The translations under genes were made by a program, and so were the position numbers. Below, piece by piece: positions 40,812-50,839 of a DNA stretch of 64,000 bases (positions within the stretch are counted from its first letter, which is position 1; every line of letters starts with the position of its first letter). Source of the stretch: Verrucomicrobiaceae bacterium (GTDB taxonomy: Bacteria; Verrucomicrobiota; Verrucomicrobiia; Verrucomicrobiales; Verrucomicrobiaceae); assembly GCA_016713245.1 (NCBI GenBank), contig JADJPM010000004.1, positions 2,976,001 through 3,040,000 of the forward strand, given 5' to 3'. The notes below the pieces were generated by a model, which did not search any database, was not told the origin of the DNA, and saw only the letters and a list, made by a program, of their open reading frames with translations.

Positions 40812-42082
40812 GGATCACCTCCGAGGAGATGGGTGCAGGTGTCAACGGCGGACATGAAGCCGTCTTCATGAAACCCATAGCGGCCCCAGGCGCCGCAGAA
40901 GTAGGTGTGCGTCTGCTCGGAGGCCGCTCGCAGTTCCGGCAGGCGCTTTTGGGCATCGATGGCAGGAAGGTCAAACAGCGGGTGCTCGTAGTCGATGCGC
41001 CGCAGGACCTTGTCGGGGTCGATTTGATCTGCGCCGTTGATGGAGACGAAGTAGTTCGTCTTGTCGGAGACGCCTTGGAGGTTGTTCATCCAGTAGTGCG
41101 TGCTGGGTTCGACCTTGCCGTTGGCATCCTTTTCGATGCGGTAATTCCACGAGGCCCAGCAGCGTCGTGTGTGAGGCATGAAGCGCTCATCGGTGTGCAG
41201 CGTGGCCTTGTTCGCCTGATATTGAAAAGGACTCAGGATGGTCTTCTCAAGCGCCGTTGCATCGGCCAGCATGCGTAGCGAGGTGGGCGTGTGGGTGGCG
41301 AGGATGACCTTGTCAAAGATCTCGGCGGGACCTTCGCGAGGCTGAACGATCACCTTGCCATCGCGACGCTCGATTTTGACCACGGGCGCATTCAACCGAA
41401 TGTGGTCCGCAAAAGGCGGCGTGATCTTCCGCACATACTGCCGGGAACCATCGCACACGGTCCACCATTGCTTGCGGGTGTGCATGCCGAGGAAGCCGTG
41501 ATTGAACCAGAAGTGCATCAGCGTCCGTGCGGGAAACTCCAGCATCCGGTCCGGCGGCGTGGACCACACGGCGCTGCCCATGGGCACGACGTAGAGATCG
41601 AGGAAGTCCTGCCCGTAGCCGCAATCGCGGGCAAACTCACCCAGCGTCATGCGCTCGAAGCGCGGGTCATCCATCGCGGCGAGGCAGTGGTTGTTGAAGC
41701 GGTTGATTTGCAGCACGAAGCGCCAGAAACGCGGGCTGAGCACATTTTTGCGCTGCCCGAAAACCTTGGCCAGACCGCCGCCATTCCACTCGTAGCCGCT
41801 TGGCAGGTGCGCCATGCTGAAGGACATGTCCGTCTTCTTGGTCTCGACGCCGAGTTCGTCGAACAAGCGGCACAGAAGCGGATAGGTGTCATGGTTGAAG
41901 ACCATGAAGCCCGTGTCGATGGGCAGTTCGCGGCCATCCTCCGTCACCGTGACGGTGTTCGTGTGCCCACCGATGTAATCTGCGGCCTCAAAGATCGTCA
42001 GGTCGAACTGGCGATGCAAAAAGTGAGCACAGCCTAGGCCGGAGATGCCAGAGCCGATGATGGCGAGACGGGGAAGAGACAT
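40796..42082 (-). CDS. FAD-dependent amine-oxidase-like protein of the cfa operon
   Basis: 428 residues. The dinucleotide-binding GSGISGLGCAHFL near the N-terminus and the Glu-end motif of FEAADYIGGHTNTV show a FAD protein. VVPMGSAVWSTPPDRMLEFPARTLMHFW and YFCGAWGRYGFHEDGFMSAVDTC are typical of the group found next to DUF1365 and Cfa. It may oxidise or desaturate a lipid chain; inferred from the operon. The start MSLPRLAI (42082) places the FAD motif at residue 8, where it should be. Confidence 0.9.
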   Translation of the reverse strand: MSLPRLAIIGSGISGLGCAHFLHRQFDLTIFEAADYIGGHTNTVTVTEDGRELPIDTGFMVFNHDTYPLLCRLFDELGVETKKTDMSFSMAHLPSGYEWNGGGLAKVFGQRKNVLSPRFWRFVLQINRFNNHCLAAMDDPRFERMTLGEFARDCGYGQDFLDLYVVPMGSAVWSTPPDRMLEFPARTLMHFWFNHGFLGMHTRKQWWTVCDGSRQYVRKITPPFADHIRLNAPVVKIERRDGKVIVQPREGPAEIFDKVILATHTPTSLRMLADATALEKTILSPFQYQANKATLHTDERFMPHTRRCWASWNYRIEKDANGKVEPSTHYWMNNLQGVSDKTNYFVSINGADQIDPDKVLRRIDYEHPLFDLPAIDAQKRLPELRAASEQTHTYFCGAWGRYGFHEDGFMSAVDTCTHLLGGDPWTRR

Positions 42083-42116
42083 TCCAGTGATTAACGCCTC
42101 CGCCGCCTGTTTGGAT

Positions 42117-43328
42117 TCACTTCCCAAACAACCAAAGTGCCAGCACCAGCGTCCAGCCGATGTTGAAAACCTGACCGCCGAGGAAGGCCAGTGCCGGGCG
42201 GCCGCCGCCCAGCTTGAAAAGCTCGCCGAGGCGCGTTTCGAGGCCGATGCAGACGAAGGCGGCGGCGAACCAGATTTCGCGGATGGCTTTGAGGGGCTTA
42301 CTGGCCGCCGAGGCAGCCTCGGCTGGCACGAAGTAGGAAAACACGATGGAGGCCAGGACGAAGCCGATGACGAACTTCGGAAAGCGTTCCCAAATCACCT
42401 TCGCGGAGACTTTTTGACCTCCTGCAGCACTGCCTCGCATGCTCCACCACACGCTCAAAATGAAGGCGGCGACGCCGATGAGCACGTTTTGACTGAGTTT
42501 GACGATGACACCGATCTTCGTGGCCTCTTTGCCAACCTGTTCCGTGGCGGCAGCGACGGAGCCGCTGGTGTCCAACGTGCCGCCGAGCCACGCACCGCCC
42601 ACCGCCTCGCTGAGGCCCATTTTTTGAATGACGACCGGCATGATGATCATCATCGGCACCGCGCACAGCAGCACGATGGAGGTCACATAGCTGAGCTTTT
42701 TGCGATCCCCCTGAATGGCTCCGCAGGCGGCGATGGCGGCGGAGACACCGCAGATCGACACGGCGGTGGAAAGCATCACGGCGAACTCATCATCCACCTT
42801 CAGCTTTCGGGCGATGAAGAAGCACGCATACCACACCACCGGGATCACCAGCGCTCCTTGGATGAGGCCGGGCACACCTGCCTTTAGCATCTCCTGGAGC
42901 AGAATCGAAGCACCGAGTAGCACGATACCCACTTTGATGAAAAATTCCGTCCGCACCGCTGCACGCAGCCACTCCGGCACCGGCAGTGTGTGGCTCCAAA
43001 GCAGGCCCAAACCGAGCGAAAACACGACGTATTCGAGCCCCCAGGCCTTCACGCTCGAAATGGCCGCGATCTCCTGCGCCCCCCACGCCAGCCCCAAAAC
43101 GACGATGGAGCCCATGATGACTTCCTTGCCCAAAAACAGCGCCGAAAGCACGATGAAGAGCACAAACATCATCCACAGCACCGGCACCCAGCCGGAGGCC
43201 ACCGCGATCAAGATCGGCAGAGCCGCAAAAACCGCCTTCCAGTCCTCCGTTTGCCACCACGGCGCGGTGGACGGTGTCGGCGAAGGATAAGCAGAAGGAG
43301 CAGCGGCTGGATTCGGGGAGTCGGACAT
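42117..43328 (-). CDS. YeiH family (UPF0324) putative sulfate/anion exporter
   Basis: 403 residues with about ten membrane helices. The family motif GIVLLGASILL, AVSICGVSAAIAACGAI and GTLDTSGSVAAATEQVG are present, and the fold resembles the two-fold inverted repeat of the YeiH type. In E. coli, yeiH sits beside a LysR regulator; there is none here. Substrate unknown. The start MSDSPNP (43328) follows a Pro-rich cytoplasmic tail before the first helix. Confidence 0.87.
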   Translation of the reverse strand: MSDSPNPAAAPSAYPSPTPSTAPWWQTEDWKAVFAALPILIAVASGWVPVLWMMFVLFIVLSALFLGKEVIMGSIVVLGLAWGAQEIAAISSVKAWGLEYVVFSLGLGLLWSHTLPVPEWLRAAVRTEFFIKVGIVLLGASILLQEMLKAGVPGLIQGALVIPVVWYACFFIARKLKVDDEFAVMLSTAVSICGVSAAIAACGAIQGDRKKLSYVTSIVLLCAVPMMIIMPVVIQKMGLSEAVGGAWLGGTLDTSGSVAAATEQVGKEATKIGVIVKLSQNVLIGVAAFILSVWWSMRGSAAGGQKVSAKVIWERFPKFVIGFVLASIVFSYFVPAEAASAASKPLKAIREIWFAAAFVCIGLETRLGELFKLGGGRPALAFLGGQVFNIGWTLVLALWLFGK

Positions 43329-43347
43329 GAGCAGAACTAAACGAGCT

Positions 43348-43524
43348 TTACGCCCCGGCTTTTCCATTCTTCGTCATCGCGATTGTGGTCTCCACTCCAA
43401 TTCGTTCAGGTGAATCATCTGGGAACGAAGCCAGCAGGGATGACGAGCCAAAAATGAGAATGCGCCGGTCACTCACCTTTTTGATCACTTCGTCGAGCAA
43501 GAGATTTAGTGACTGGAGGTCCAT
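43348..43524 (-). pseudogene. Nucleotidyltransferase-like gene, truncated N-terminal remnant
   Basis: MDLQSLNLLLDEVIKKVSDR, then RILIFGSSSLLASFP and GVETT. In complete homologues this opening is followed by a TxDAD nucleotidyltransferase motif and over 150 more residues. Here it changes to IAMTKNGKAGA and stops 20 bases before the YeiH gene, so the catalytic Asp pair is lost. It overlaps its partner gene (43506) by 19 bases. Confidence 0.65.
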
Positions 43525-43868
43525 GACAGCCGTGCGAGTTCCTCTTTGTTCAGGATGCCGGGAAAAGGAGAGAAGCCCTTCCACATCATCGACTCCCATT
43601 CTTCGTCGCGGAGGATATCGAGCACTTTTTGCAGCCCCTCACGGCTGGTCTGCGCATCATGAAGCATGCTCCGCCAGCCTTCGAGACGTTTGACGGCGCT
43701 GTGGCCTTGGGAAAGCCAGCGGGAGATGTTGGCGAGGGGGATTTCCAGCAAGGACGGATCGGCCTCGATCTTGTCCGCGATGAGGCGGTAGCGCTCGGCG
43801 GACACCTCATCTCCCGTGCGCTCGCGGGCGACGGCGGGGGCGGCTGGTGCTGAAAGCGCGGGGGGCAT
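43506..43868 (-). CDS. Small partner protein of a nucleotidyltransferase-type pair
   Basis: About 120 residues. ERYRLIADKIEADPSLLEIPLANISRWLSQGHSAVKRLEGWR and WKGFSPFPGILNKEELARLSWTS match a small conserved family usually placed directly before a nucleotidyltransferase gene, an arrangement resembling toxin-antitoxin pairs. Here the partner is truncated, so the pair is presumably dead. The name of the family is not known to me; the resemblance is from memory. Confidence 0.65.
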   Translation of the reverse strand: MPPALSAPAAPAVARERTGDEVSAERYRLIADKIEADPSLLEIPLANISRWLSQGHSAVKRLEGWRSMLHDAQTSREGLQKVLDILRDEEWESMMWKGFSPFPGILNKEELARLSWTSSH

Positions 43869-43995
43869 GACGGGCGAATTCTGCCACACCTCGCCGGGAA
43901 CGCCAAGTCGGGTTTTTTCAGCCCACCCCGCGTGGAAGGCTGATTTCAGCCGTGCAAAAGTTCGCGAAGCCTCGTATAACTGCCGCCCCAATTGC

Positions 43996-45660
43996 ATGTC
44001 CAAAAACCTCAGCGCCCTCTCCTTCCGCAAAGGCATCGAAAAAAACGTCTTCGAACGCATGGTCGATGCCGCCGAAAAACACGGCACGGCCGAAAAGAAT
44101 GATCTCGTCCGCCAGATGGGCCAGGATCATCTCTTTGGCGATGCCATCACGCTCGGCGCGGTGAGCTTCTACGATTTCATGAAGAAGGAGAACGAAGGCA
44201 AAAAAGTCTTCGTCTGCAACGGCAGCGCCTGCTTGTGCGCCGGAACGCAGGACAAGCTGCATCACACCCTCGAAACGCACTTCAAGAAGGACGAAATCGG
44301 CCACATCTGCTGCCTCGGTCGCTGCCATGAGGGCGCGGCGCTGCAATACCAAGGCAAAAACTACTCCGGCCAATCCGACGCCGCTTTGGGCGATCTTTTC
44401 AAGACCGGCAGCGGCGACAGCGAGGACCGCTACGCCGTCGTCTCGCACCTCCAGCCCGCGATTTTGACCGCCAAGTTTGAAGGCATCGAAGACTACTACG
44501 CGCCCTTCAAAAAACTCATCACCGAAGGCAATCGCGAGGCTCTCGCCGCCGAGTTGAAGGACAGCGGCCTGCGCGGACGCGGTGGCGCGGGTTTCCCGCT
44601 TTCCATCAAATGGGCTGGCTGCCGTGCCGCCGAGGGCAAAGTGAAGTACGTCGTCTGCAATGCCGACGAAGGCGATCCCGGTGCCTACATCGACAAATAC
44701 CTCATGGAAAAGCAGCCGCACAGCGTGCTGCTCGGCATGATGGTCGCCGGTTGGTTCGCTGGAGCAGAAACCGGCGTGCTCTACATCCGCGCCGAGTATC
44801 CGGACAGCGTCACGATCGTGAATCAAGCCATCGCCGACCTGCATGCGGCCGGTTTGCTCGGTCAGAACATCCTCGGCACCGGCTTCAACTTCGCGCTGAA
44901 GACCATCAAAGGTGCCGGAGCCTACATTTGCGGCGAGGAGACCGCTTTGCTCGCCAGCATCGAAGGCCTGCGCCCGGAGGTCCGCACGCGTCCGCCCTTC
45001 CCCGTGAATGAAGGCCTCTACCGCAAGCCCACCATCGTCAACAACGTCGAAACCTTCGCCAACCTCCGCGCCATCCTCACGCTCGGCGGCAAAGGCTACG
45101 CTCAAATTGGCACCCCGCAGTCCACCGGCCCGAAGCTCCTCTCGCTCGACAGCCATTTCGTGAAGCCCGGCATCTACGAAGTCGCCATGGGCACGCCGCT
45201 GCAAACCGTCATCGACCTCGCGGGCGGCTTCAAATCGAAGATCAAAGCCATTCAAATCGGCGGCCCACTCGGCGGCCTCATCCCGATGAGCCACATCGCC
45301 CAGCTCACGGTCGATTTCGAAAGCTTCAAGAAAGCCGGCTTCCTCCTCGGTCACGCCGGCGTCGTCAGCATCCCCGAGTCGATGCCGATGATCGAATACA
45401 TCCAGCACCTCTTCCAATTCACCGCCGACGAAAGCTGCGGCAAATGCTTCCCCTGCCGTCTCGGCAGCACCCGCGGCAAAGAACTCATCGCCAAAGCCCG
45501 CGGCGACAGCAGCTACAAGATCGACCGCGAACTCATCACCGACCTGCTCGACACGATGGAGCAAACCAGCCTCTGCGCCCTCGGCGGCGGCGTTCCGCTG
45601 CCGATCAAGAATGCACTTCAGCATTTCGAAGCGGAACTTGGCGGGTATTTCAAAGCGTAG
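43996..45660 (+). CDS. NuoE-NuoF fusion, NADH-oxidising subunit
   Basis: 554 residues. The N-terminal NuoE/thioredoxin-like domain carries four Cys for a [2Fe-2S] cluster: CNGSAC (74-79) and CCLGRC (105-110). The NuoF part has the FMN site GRGGAGFPLSIKWAGC (about 194), EGDPGAYIDKYLMEKQPH and the [4Fe-4S] motif SCGKCFPCRLGS (about 480), with the last Cys of QTSLCALGGG. This looks like a soluble NAD-linked dehydrogenase beta subunit (HndC/FdsB type). The partner large subunit is not adjacent, so the catalytic partner is unknown. The start at 43996 skips an upstream stretch lacking family similarity. Confidence 0.87.
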   Translation: MSKNLSALSFRKGIEKNVFERMVDAAEKHGTAEKNDLVRQMGQDHLFGDAITLGAVSFYDFMKKENEGKKVFVCNGSACLCAGTQDKLHHTLETHFKKDEIGHICCLGRCHEGAALQYQGKNYSGQSDAALGDLFKTGSGDSEDRYAVVSHLQPAILTAKFEGIEDYYAPFKKLITEGNREALAAELKDSGLRGRGGAGFPLSIKWAGCRAAEGKVKYVVCNADEGDPGAYIDKYLMEKQPHSVLLGMMVAGWFAGAETGVLYIRAEYPDSVTIVNQAIADLHAAGLLGQNILGTGFNFALKTIKGAGAYICGEETALLASIEGLRPEVRTRPPFPVNEGLYRKPTIVNNVETFANLRAILTLGGKGYAQIGTPQSTGPKLLSLDSHFVKPGIYEVAMGTPLQTVIDLAGGFKSKIKAIQIGGPLGGLIPMSHIAQLTVDFESFKKAGFLLGHAGVVSIPESMPMIEYIQHLFQFTADESCGKCFPCRLGSTRGKELIAKARGDSSYKIDRELITDLLDTMEQTSLCALGGGVPLPIKNALQHFEAELGGYFKA

Positions 45661-45680
45661 CTTCGACTGGCAGTCGAAGC
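45660..45680. repeat. 21-bp hairpin overlapping the NuoE-NuoF stop codon
   Basis: GCTTCGACT (45660-45668), loop GGC, AGTCGAAGC (45672-45680). Built like the hairpin at 9989-10009, including start at the G of a TAG stop and a C/T-rich sequence after. The stems share TTCGA/TCGAA with a compensating change at the eighth pair. Confidence 0.6.
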
Positions 45681-45727
45681 CCGCTCCACGATTGACGCCG
45701 TGCCCCCCGGCACGCTAGGATCGGCCC

Positions 45728-46608
<881 letters not shown>

Positions 46609-46612
<4 letters not shown>

Positions 46613-46635
46613 CGAATGTCGAATTCCGAATGACG
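46609..46635. repeat. Short ATGACGAATGTCGAATTCCG-type dispersed repeat
   Basis: The tandem-like stretch ATGACGAATGTCGAATTCCG followed by AATGACG resembles a short dispersed repeat seen in other bacteria, whose translations read like MTNDEFRMTN (from memory). It sits at the junction of two convergent genes and overlaps the SUMF1-like stop codon. Confidence 0.45.
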
Positions 46636-46675
46636 CAACCGAGGCCAAGCCAAAGCAGGGCCAGAAGCGGCGGGA

Positions 46676-49651
46676 TCAGGTTTCTTCCGAACTGAATTTC
46701 TGGCTCGGATGCACCCAGCAGCAGGTGCCAGTGCTTTTATCCCGATCCTGCACGAGTCCCAGCTTTGCCGACCGGTCCTCCAGCTTGAGAAAGTTGTGCA
46801 ACCAAAGCAGAGCGGCACCGCTGGCCTGCTGTGGAGTCTGCCGGTCATCCGATGCATGGGCGGCGTGGACTTTTTCACCCGCAGGCAGTTTGTCGAGGCA
46901 CTTCTCCAGCTTCCCGGCTGCCTCAGCGGCAGCTTTGATTTTCTCTGCGGGAAGCAGGGCCCCAAAAAGACCCGCGACGGGGTTGAATACCGTCAGAGCC
47001 AGGCAAATGCCCCTGAGGTAACTGACACCTGTGGCCAACCAAGCTGGAACTTCCTGGATGGTAAACTCTCCTTGTCCTTCGGTGCCTTGCAGCCACGTCA
47101 CGGGCAGCAGGGTGCGCTCACAGTGAAGGTAGAGCCTCCATTTCTTACCAGGAAACGGCAGCCCGTCATCCGGCACGAGACTGAACAGGCTGGGCAGTTC
47201 ACGCTCTGGCGCATGCAGGGCGGCGAGGTAACGTGTGACCTCCCCGGCGATGTCTCCACGCAGCCGCTCCAGTTCCTCGCGGCGTGGCAGATGCTCCATG
47301 GATCTGCGGAGCTGCTCCAGATGTCCCGCATTGTCCCACTGGACGTCCTCCATGCGCAGCAGCCGGTGCCATGAATCACTCATCTGGGTGGCGAGTGCAG
47401 GGAACTGGCGGAGCATGTCCGTGACCTTCCCCTGGATGTCCCGCGTCCTCTCACTCATTTCGGCGAGCTGTTCCTTCATCTCACCGAGATCATCGCCCCG
47501 GCCTGGCGGGAGTTCTCCGGGGCGGCTGTCCCACAGTTCACCTGCCGTCAGGTCACGATCACACTGGCCACAGGCAAATATGGCCTCCTTCCAGCCCGGT
47601 TTCCCCGAGTGAGCACGCACAGCCACACGCAGATGCTCCAGGTAGTAGCGCAGCGCCCCATGGCGCGGACAGTCCGCCGGACAGGACACCAGCTCTGTCA
47701 CCGTGATGTCCTCAAAGCCCTGTTCGTGTGTCAGCTCATCCAAAAGCACACGCAGAGCACCGCGGACGATGCCCCAGAGATCGCGCGGCTGATGGCTGGC
47801 CGCCTGGATGTCGTAGCCATTGCCCCGCAGTTCCACCCGCGCGAAACCCTGATGCAGCGGTGCGAGCATGAATCCGCGCCGCCAATGCGCTGCATTCATG
47901 AAGTTCTCTCGTCCCAGGGCCTCCGCGTGCAGTCGTACCATGAGCCGGTAAAACACGAACGAGACCAACCAGTGACTCAGCGGTTGCGTGCCGTCCCGGT
48001 TCATGAGTTCCATGCGCCAGTGCATCACGGGCAGGCCTGTGGGCCAGGCAGACTCCCATGCCGTGGGTTTGCGCTCGGAAAGGCGGTTCGGCACCAGATG
48101 CCAAAGATCACTGCCCGGATGACGCAGGGGCTGGGAGAGATCAAACTGCTCCATGATGGCACGGAACACGGGAAACAGCCGCTCCGGAAAGACGAGCTTC
48201 ATTTCTTTGTCCTCAACGGGAGGGCTGCTCCAGATCGCATCCATCTGGGACTGTGAAACGATTCCGCTCGGCCCGCCCTCCGCAATTCGCACGTTTAGGC
48301 GCTGGCTGCGCTGCTTGTCATTTTCGATGACAAAGCCCACGGCTTTGCTCAGCCAGTCGGGATTCAAAATCACCCAGTCACGCAGCCGGTCATTGTCGAT
48401 CCATACCAGCGTGCCGAGACGATTCTGTGCCGCCGCGAACCGGCGCACATCGTCCAGTTTGGAGCATTCCTTCTCAAATTCCTCCCAGGGCATGAAGGGC
48501 TTCTCGTCACGCAGTTCGAGGAGCCGCTGCTGAACGGTCAACCAGTTGGCGGGCACCTCCTGGTTGAACCCACTTTCCGCCGACTCCGAGAAAGTAGCCA
48601 GCCGCTGCCGCAAGGCCGTGATCTGACCGTCCCGATAAGGCGGTTTGCAGTCCACCTTGAGAAAGGGATCATCCAGAAGCAGACCCTCAAACTTGCGCCC
48701 CAGCTCATCAGCGCATTTCAACTCCGCATCACGTCCAGCGGCCTCTTTCGCGACGATCAGCACCTTAGCGGTGCCTCGCGTGCGCTGGTCGATCAGGGTG
48801 AGCCATTCCTCCAGCTTGGCATGATCCTCACCGATGCGGTGATTCCACACCAGGAGGTAGATCGCCGGTGTGGTGAAAAAGATCTGATGGGTTTCCCGCA
48901 TGGCCTCCTGCCCGCTGAAATCCCAGCAATGCAGCACCCCGTCCCAGCCATCTTCGCGTCTCTTGAACGTCACGGGCTTCACTTCGAGGCCGTGGGTCGT
49001 CTTTCGCTGTTCAATGAAGGGCTCATCGAGAAGTGCGTCCAGCAAGGTCGATTTGCCCATCGACCCCTCGCCCACCAACAGCAGCTTGCCTTGGCGGAGT
49101 GTGACAGAACCTTCATTCAGGTCTTTGAGGTACTGTAGCAGTCCCGCCCGACGCTCCTCTGGCGAGAGTCCCGTGGTGGCGATAATGCTGAGGTAGCTGT
49201 CATTGTCCGCGAGGTCGAAGAACAGAGGCGGTGACTCACGAGCGAGGAGGCCGGAAAACAAAGCGGGCAGCCTCGATAAACGATTCCCACGAAGATCAAT
49301 TTCCACCAGAGAATCCAGCCGCCCAAGACTCTCAGGAAGCCTCTTCATCCGATTCTCCCGGATATAGAGCCGTTCCAATCTTTTCAGGTCACCAAATTGA
49401 TCCGGCAGTGAATTGAAAAAATTAAAGTTCAGCCCCAGCCAGCGCAACTCTGTGAAGGTGCAGACTTCATCTGGCAGCACCGTGAGATGATTCCCCGTGA
49501 GGTCCAGGTAGCGCAGTCCGGTGAGCTTGCCGAAGTCCGGCGGCAGTTCCGTGAGGCCCAGCCCGGCGAGGCTCAGGTGGTCGCGGCCTTTGCGCAGGCA
49601 GAACTCGACGCGGCGGGCGGCTTCGGCGGCAGGTGAATCAGGAACGGGCAT
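46676..49651 (-). CDS. ROCO family protein: leucine-rich repeats, Roc GTPase, COR
   Basis: 991 residues. LRRs occupy about residues 25-150 (LTGLRYLDLTGNHLTVLP, LERLYIRENRMKRLPESLG). The Roc domain has P-loop GEGSMGKST (194-202), switch I Thr in KTTHGLEV, and G3 CWDFSGQEAM (244-249). A standard NKxD G4 is absent; IVAKEAAGRDAE stands in its place. The COR region follows (NRLGTLVWIDN, VILNPDWLSKAVGFVI) and a C-terminal part has a CPADCPRHG...CGQCD cysteine set that may bind metal, a helical stretch and a weakly hydrophobic end (GICLALTVFNPVAGLFGALL). There is no kinase domain. Bacterial ROCO proteins are GTPases cycling between monomer and dimer; the role here is unknown. Confidence 0.9.
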   Translation of the reverse strand: MPVPDSPAAEAARRVEFCLRKGRDHLSLAGLGLTELPPDFGKLTGLRYLDLTGNHLTVLPDEVCTFTELRWLGLNFNFFNSLPDQFGDLKRLERLYIRENRMKRLPESLGRLDSLVEIDLRGNRLSRLPALFSGLLARESPPLFFDLADNDSYLSIIATTGLSPEERRAGLLQYLKDLNEGSVTLRQGKLLLVGEGSMGKSTLLDALLDEPFIEQRKTTHGLEVKPVTFKRREDGWDGVLHCWDFSGQEAMRETHQIFFTTPAIYLLVWNHRIGEDHAKLEEWLTLIDQRTRGTAKVLIVAKEAAGRDAELKCADELGRKFEGLLLDDPFLKVDCKPPYRDGQITALRQRLATFSESAESGFNQEVPANWLTVQQRLLELRDEKPFMPWEEFEKECSKLDDVRRFAAAQNRLGTLVWIDNDRLRDWVILNPDWLSKAVGFVIENDKQRSQRLNVRIAEGGPSGIVSQSQMDAIWSSPPVEDKEMKLVFPERLFPVFRAIMEQFDLSQPLRHPGSDLWHLVPNRLSERKPTAWESAWPTGLPVMHWRMELMNRDGTQPLSHWLVSFVFYRLMVRLHAEALGRENFMNAAHWRRGFMLAPLHQGFARVELRGNGYDIQAASHQPRDLWGIVRGALRVLLDELTHEQGFEDITVTELVSCPADCPRHGALRYYLEHLRVAVRAHSGKPGWKEAIFACGQCDRDLTAGELWDSRPGELPPGRGDDLGEMKEQLAEMSERTRDIQGKVTDMLRQFPALATQMSDSWHRLLRMEDVQWDNAGHLEQLRRSMEHLPRREELERLRGDIAGEVTRYLAALHAPERELPSLFSLVPDDGLPFPGKKWRLYLHCERTLLPVTWLQGTEGQGEFTIQEVPAWLATGVSYLRGICLALTVFNPVAGLFGALLPAEKIKAAAEAAGKLEKCLDKLPAGEKVHAAHASDDRQTPQQASGAALLWLHNFLKLEDRSAKLGLVQDRDKSTGTCCWVHPSQKFSSEET

Positions 49652-49822
49652 ATCGGGGATCTTGAGCTAGAGCGCAAGGGAATGGCAAGCGTTCAGTTGG
49701 CATCACAAAACAGACCTGAGCAGATCGGCACATACCTCAGAGGCCCTTTGCACAACTTCACGGGAAAATGGTGAAGCAAAATTCCGCTTCATGGACCATT
49801 CGAGCCAGCAGACGGCCGAATA

Positions 49823-50818
49823 TCAGACTGGCCCGGGGCTGGCCGGGACGGCCCCAATGCCAGACCGAGCTGGCATTTCCAACTCACCGCTGGAGGTAAA
49901 GTGGAGGCCGGAGAAATCGTCGTTGGCGATGTGGAGGTGGCCGTCGAGATCAATCCAATCGGCCCAGGGGGCCAAATGAGCGGCGGCGGTGGTGCCGAGG
50001 CTGCTTTCGATCATGCAACCCAGCAGGACTTTGAGGCCCTCGGCTCTCGCTTTGGCGATCATGGCGATGGCGCCATCGAAGCTGCCGCATTTGAGGAGCT
50101 TCACATTCACGCCATCCACATAGGGGGCGAGCGCAGCCACGTCCTCGGCATTTTGGGCGCTTTCATCGGCAAAGATGGGCGGGCAGCGTGCGGGTAGGCG
50201 GGCACGTAGATCCTCCCAGGCATCGACGCCATGGGAGTGATGGATGGGCTGCTCGATGAGGGCGGGCTGATACTCGGCGAGCTTTTCGATCATCGCCGGG
50301 GCTTGCACGGGGTCCCAGCCACCGTTCACATCGAGCAGCAAATCCGCCTCCGGGGCAGCATAGCGAGCGATGGAGACGGTGGCGATATCGAGGCCGAGAT
50401 CACCGGAGCCGAGTTTCAGTTTGAGCACGCGGAATTGCTTCGCGAGCTGCTCCACGCGGTCGCCAAAGGCATGCAGGTCCTCAGGAATGCCGAGCGAGTG
50501 GCAAGCGGGCGGGGTGGTGCCTTCCGGGCCGAGCTTTTGAGCGGCGATCGCTCTCAGCGGGATGCTTTGCGCCTGGCAGACGATGTCATGCCGGAGGAGG
50601 TTGAAGGCCAGCGAGGCGGCTCGGGGTAGTCTTTGAGGTAAAACGGGTAGGGAGACGAGTCGCAGCGTCTCCGCAGGGTCTTCGGCGTAGTAGGGCACAA
50701 AGGGGGCCTCGGCGATGTGATCGCCTTCGTGGAGCCTCAAAACCTGCCGCGTCGAGGAAACACCATGCGCGATGCGAAAAGGCACGCGGAGATGGAGCGT
50801 GTGCAGCGAGGCTTTCAT
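49823..50818 (-). CDS. Dipeptide epimerase (enolase superfamily)
   Basis: 331 residues. Enolase-superfamily metal ligands are visible: LLLDVNGGWD (Asp), LIEQPI (Glu) and IFADESAQ (Asp). The base Lys pair is KLKLG and VNVKLLKCG, and MIESSLGTTAAAHLA plus WIDLDGHL follow, the L-Ala-D/L-Glu epimerase type (YkfB/YcjG). It epimerises dipeptides from murein turnover (family role; specificity not certain). It lies downstream of the citrate synthase gene with 21 bases between. Confidence 0.87.
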   Translation of the reverse strand: MKASLHTLHLRVPFRIAHGVSSTRQVLRLHEGDHIAEAPFVPYYAEDPAETLRLVSLPVLPQRLPRAASLAFNLLRHDIVCQAQSIPLRAIAAQKLGPEGTTPPACHSLGIPEDLHAFGDRVEQLAKQFRVLKLKLGSGDLGLDIATVSIARYAAPEADLLLDVNGGWDPVQAPAMIEKLAEYQPALIEQPIHHSHGVDAWEDLRARLPARCPPIFADESAQNAEDVAALAPYVDGVNVKLLKCGSFDGAIAMIAKARAEGLKVLLGCMIESSLGTTAAAHLAPWADWIDLDGHLHIANDDFSGLHFTSSGELEMPARSGIGAVPASPGPV

Positions 50819-50839
50819 GGGATTCCTGGCTCAGGAATC

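Noticed and set aside
46676..49651. Kinase or TIR-type effector domain on the ROCO protein
   Set aside because: No protein-kinase motifs (HRD, DFG) or TIR motifs are visible in the C-terminal part.
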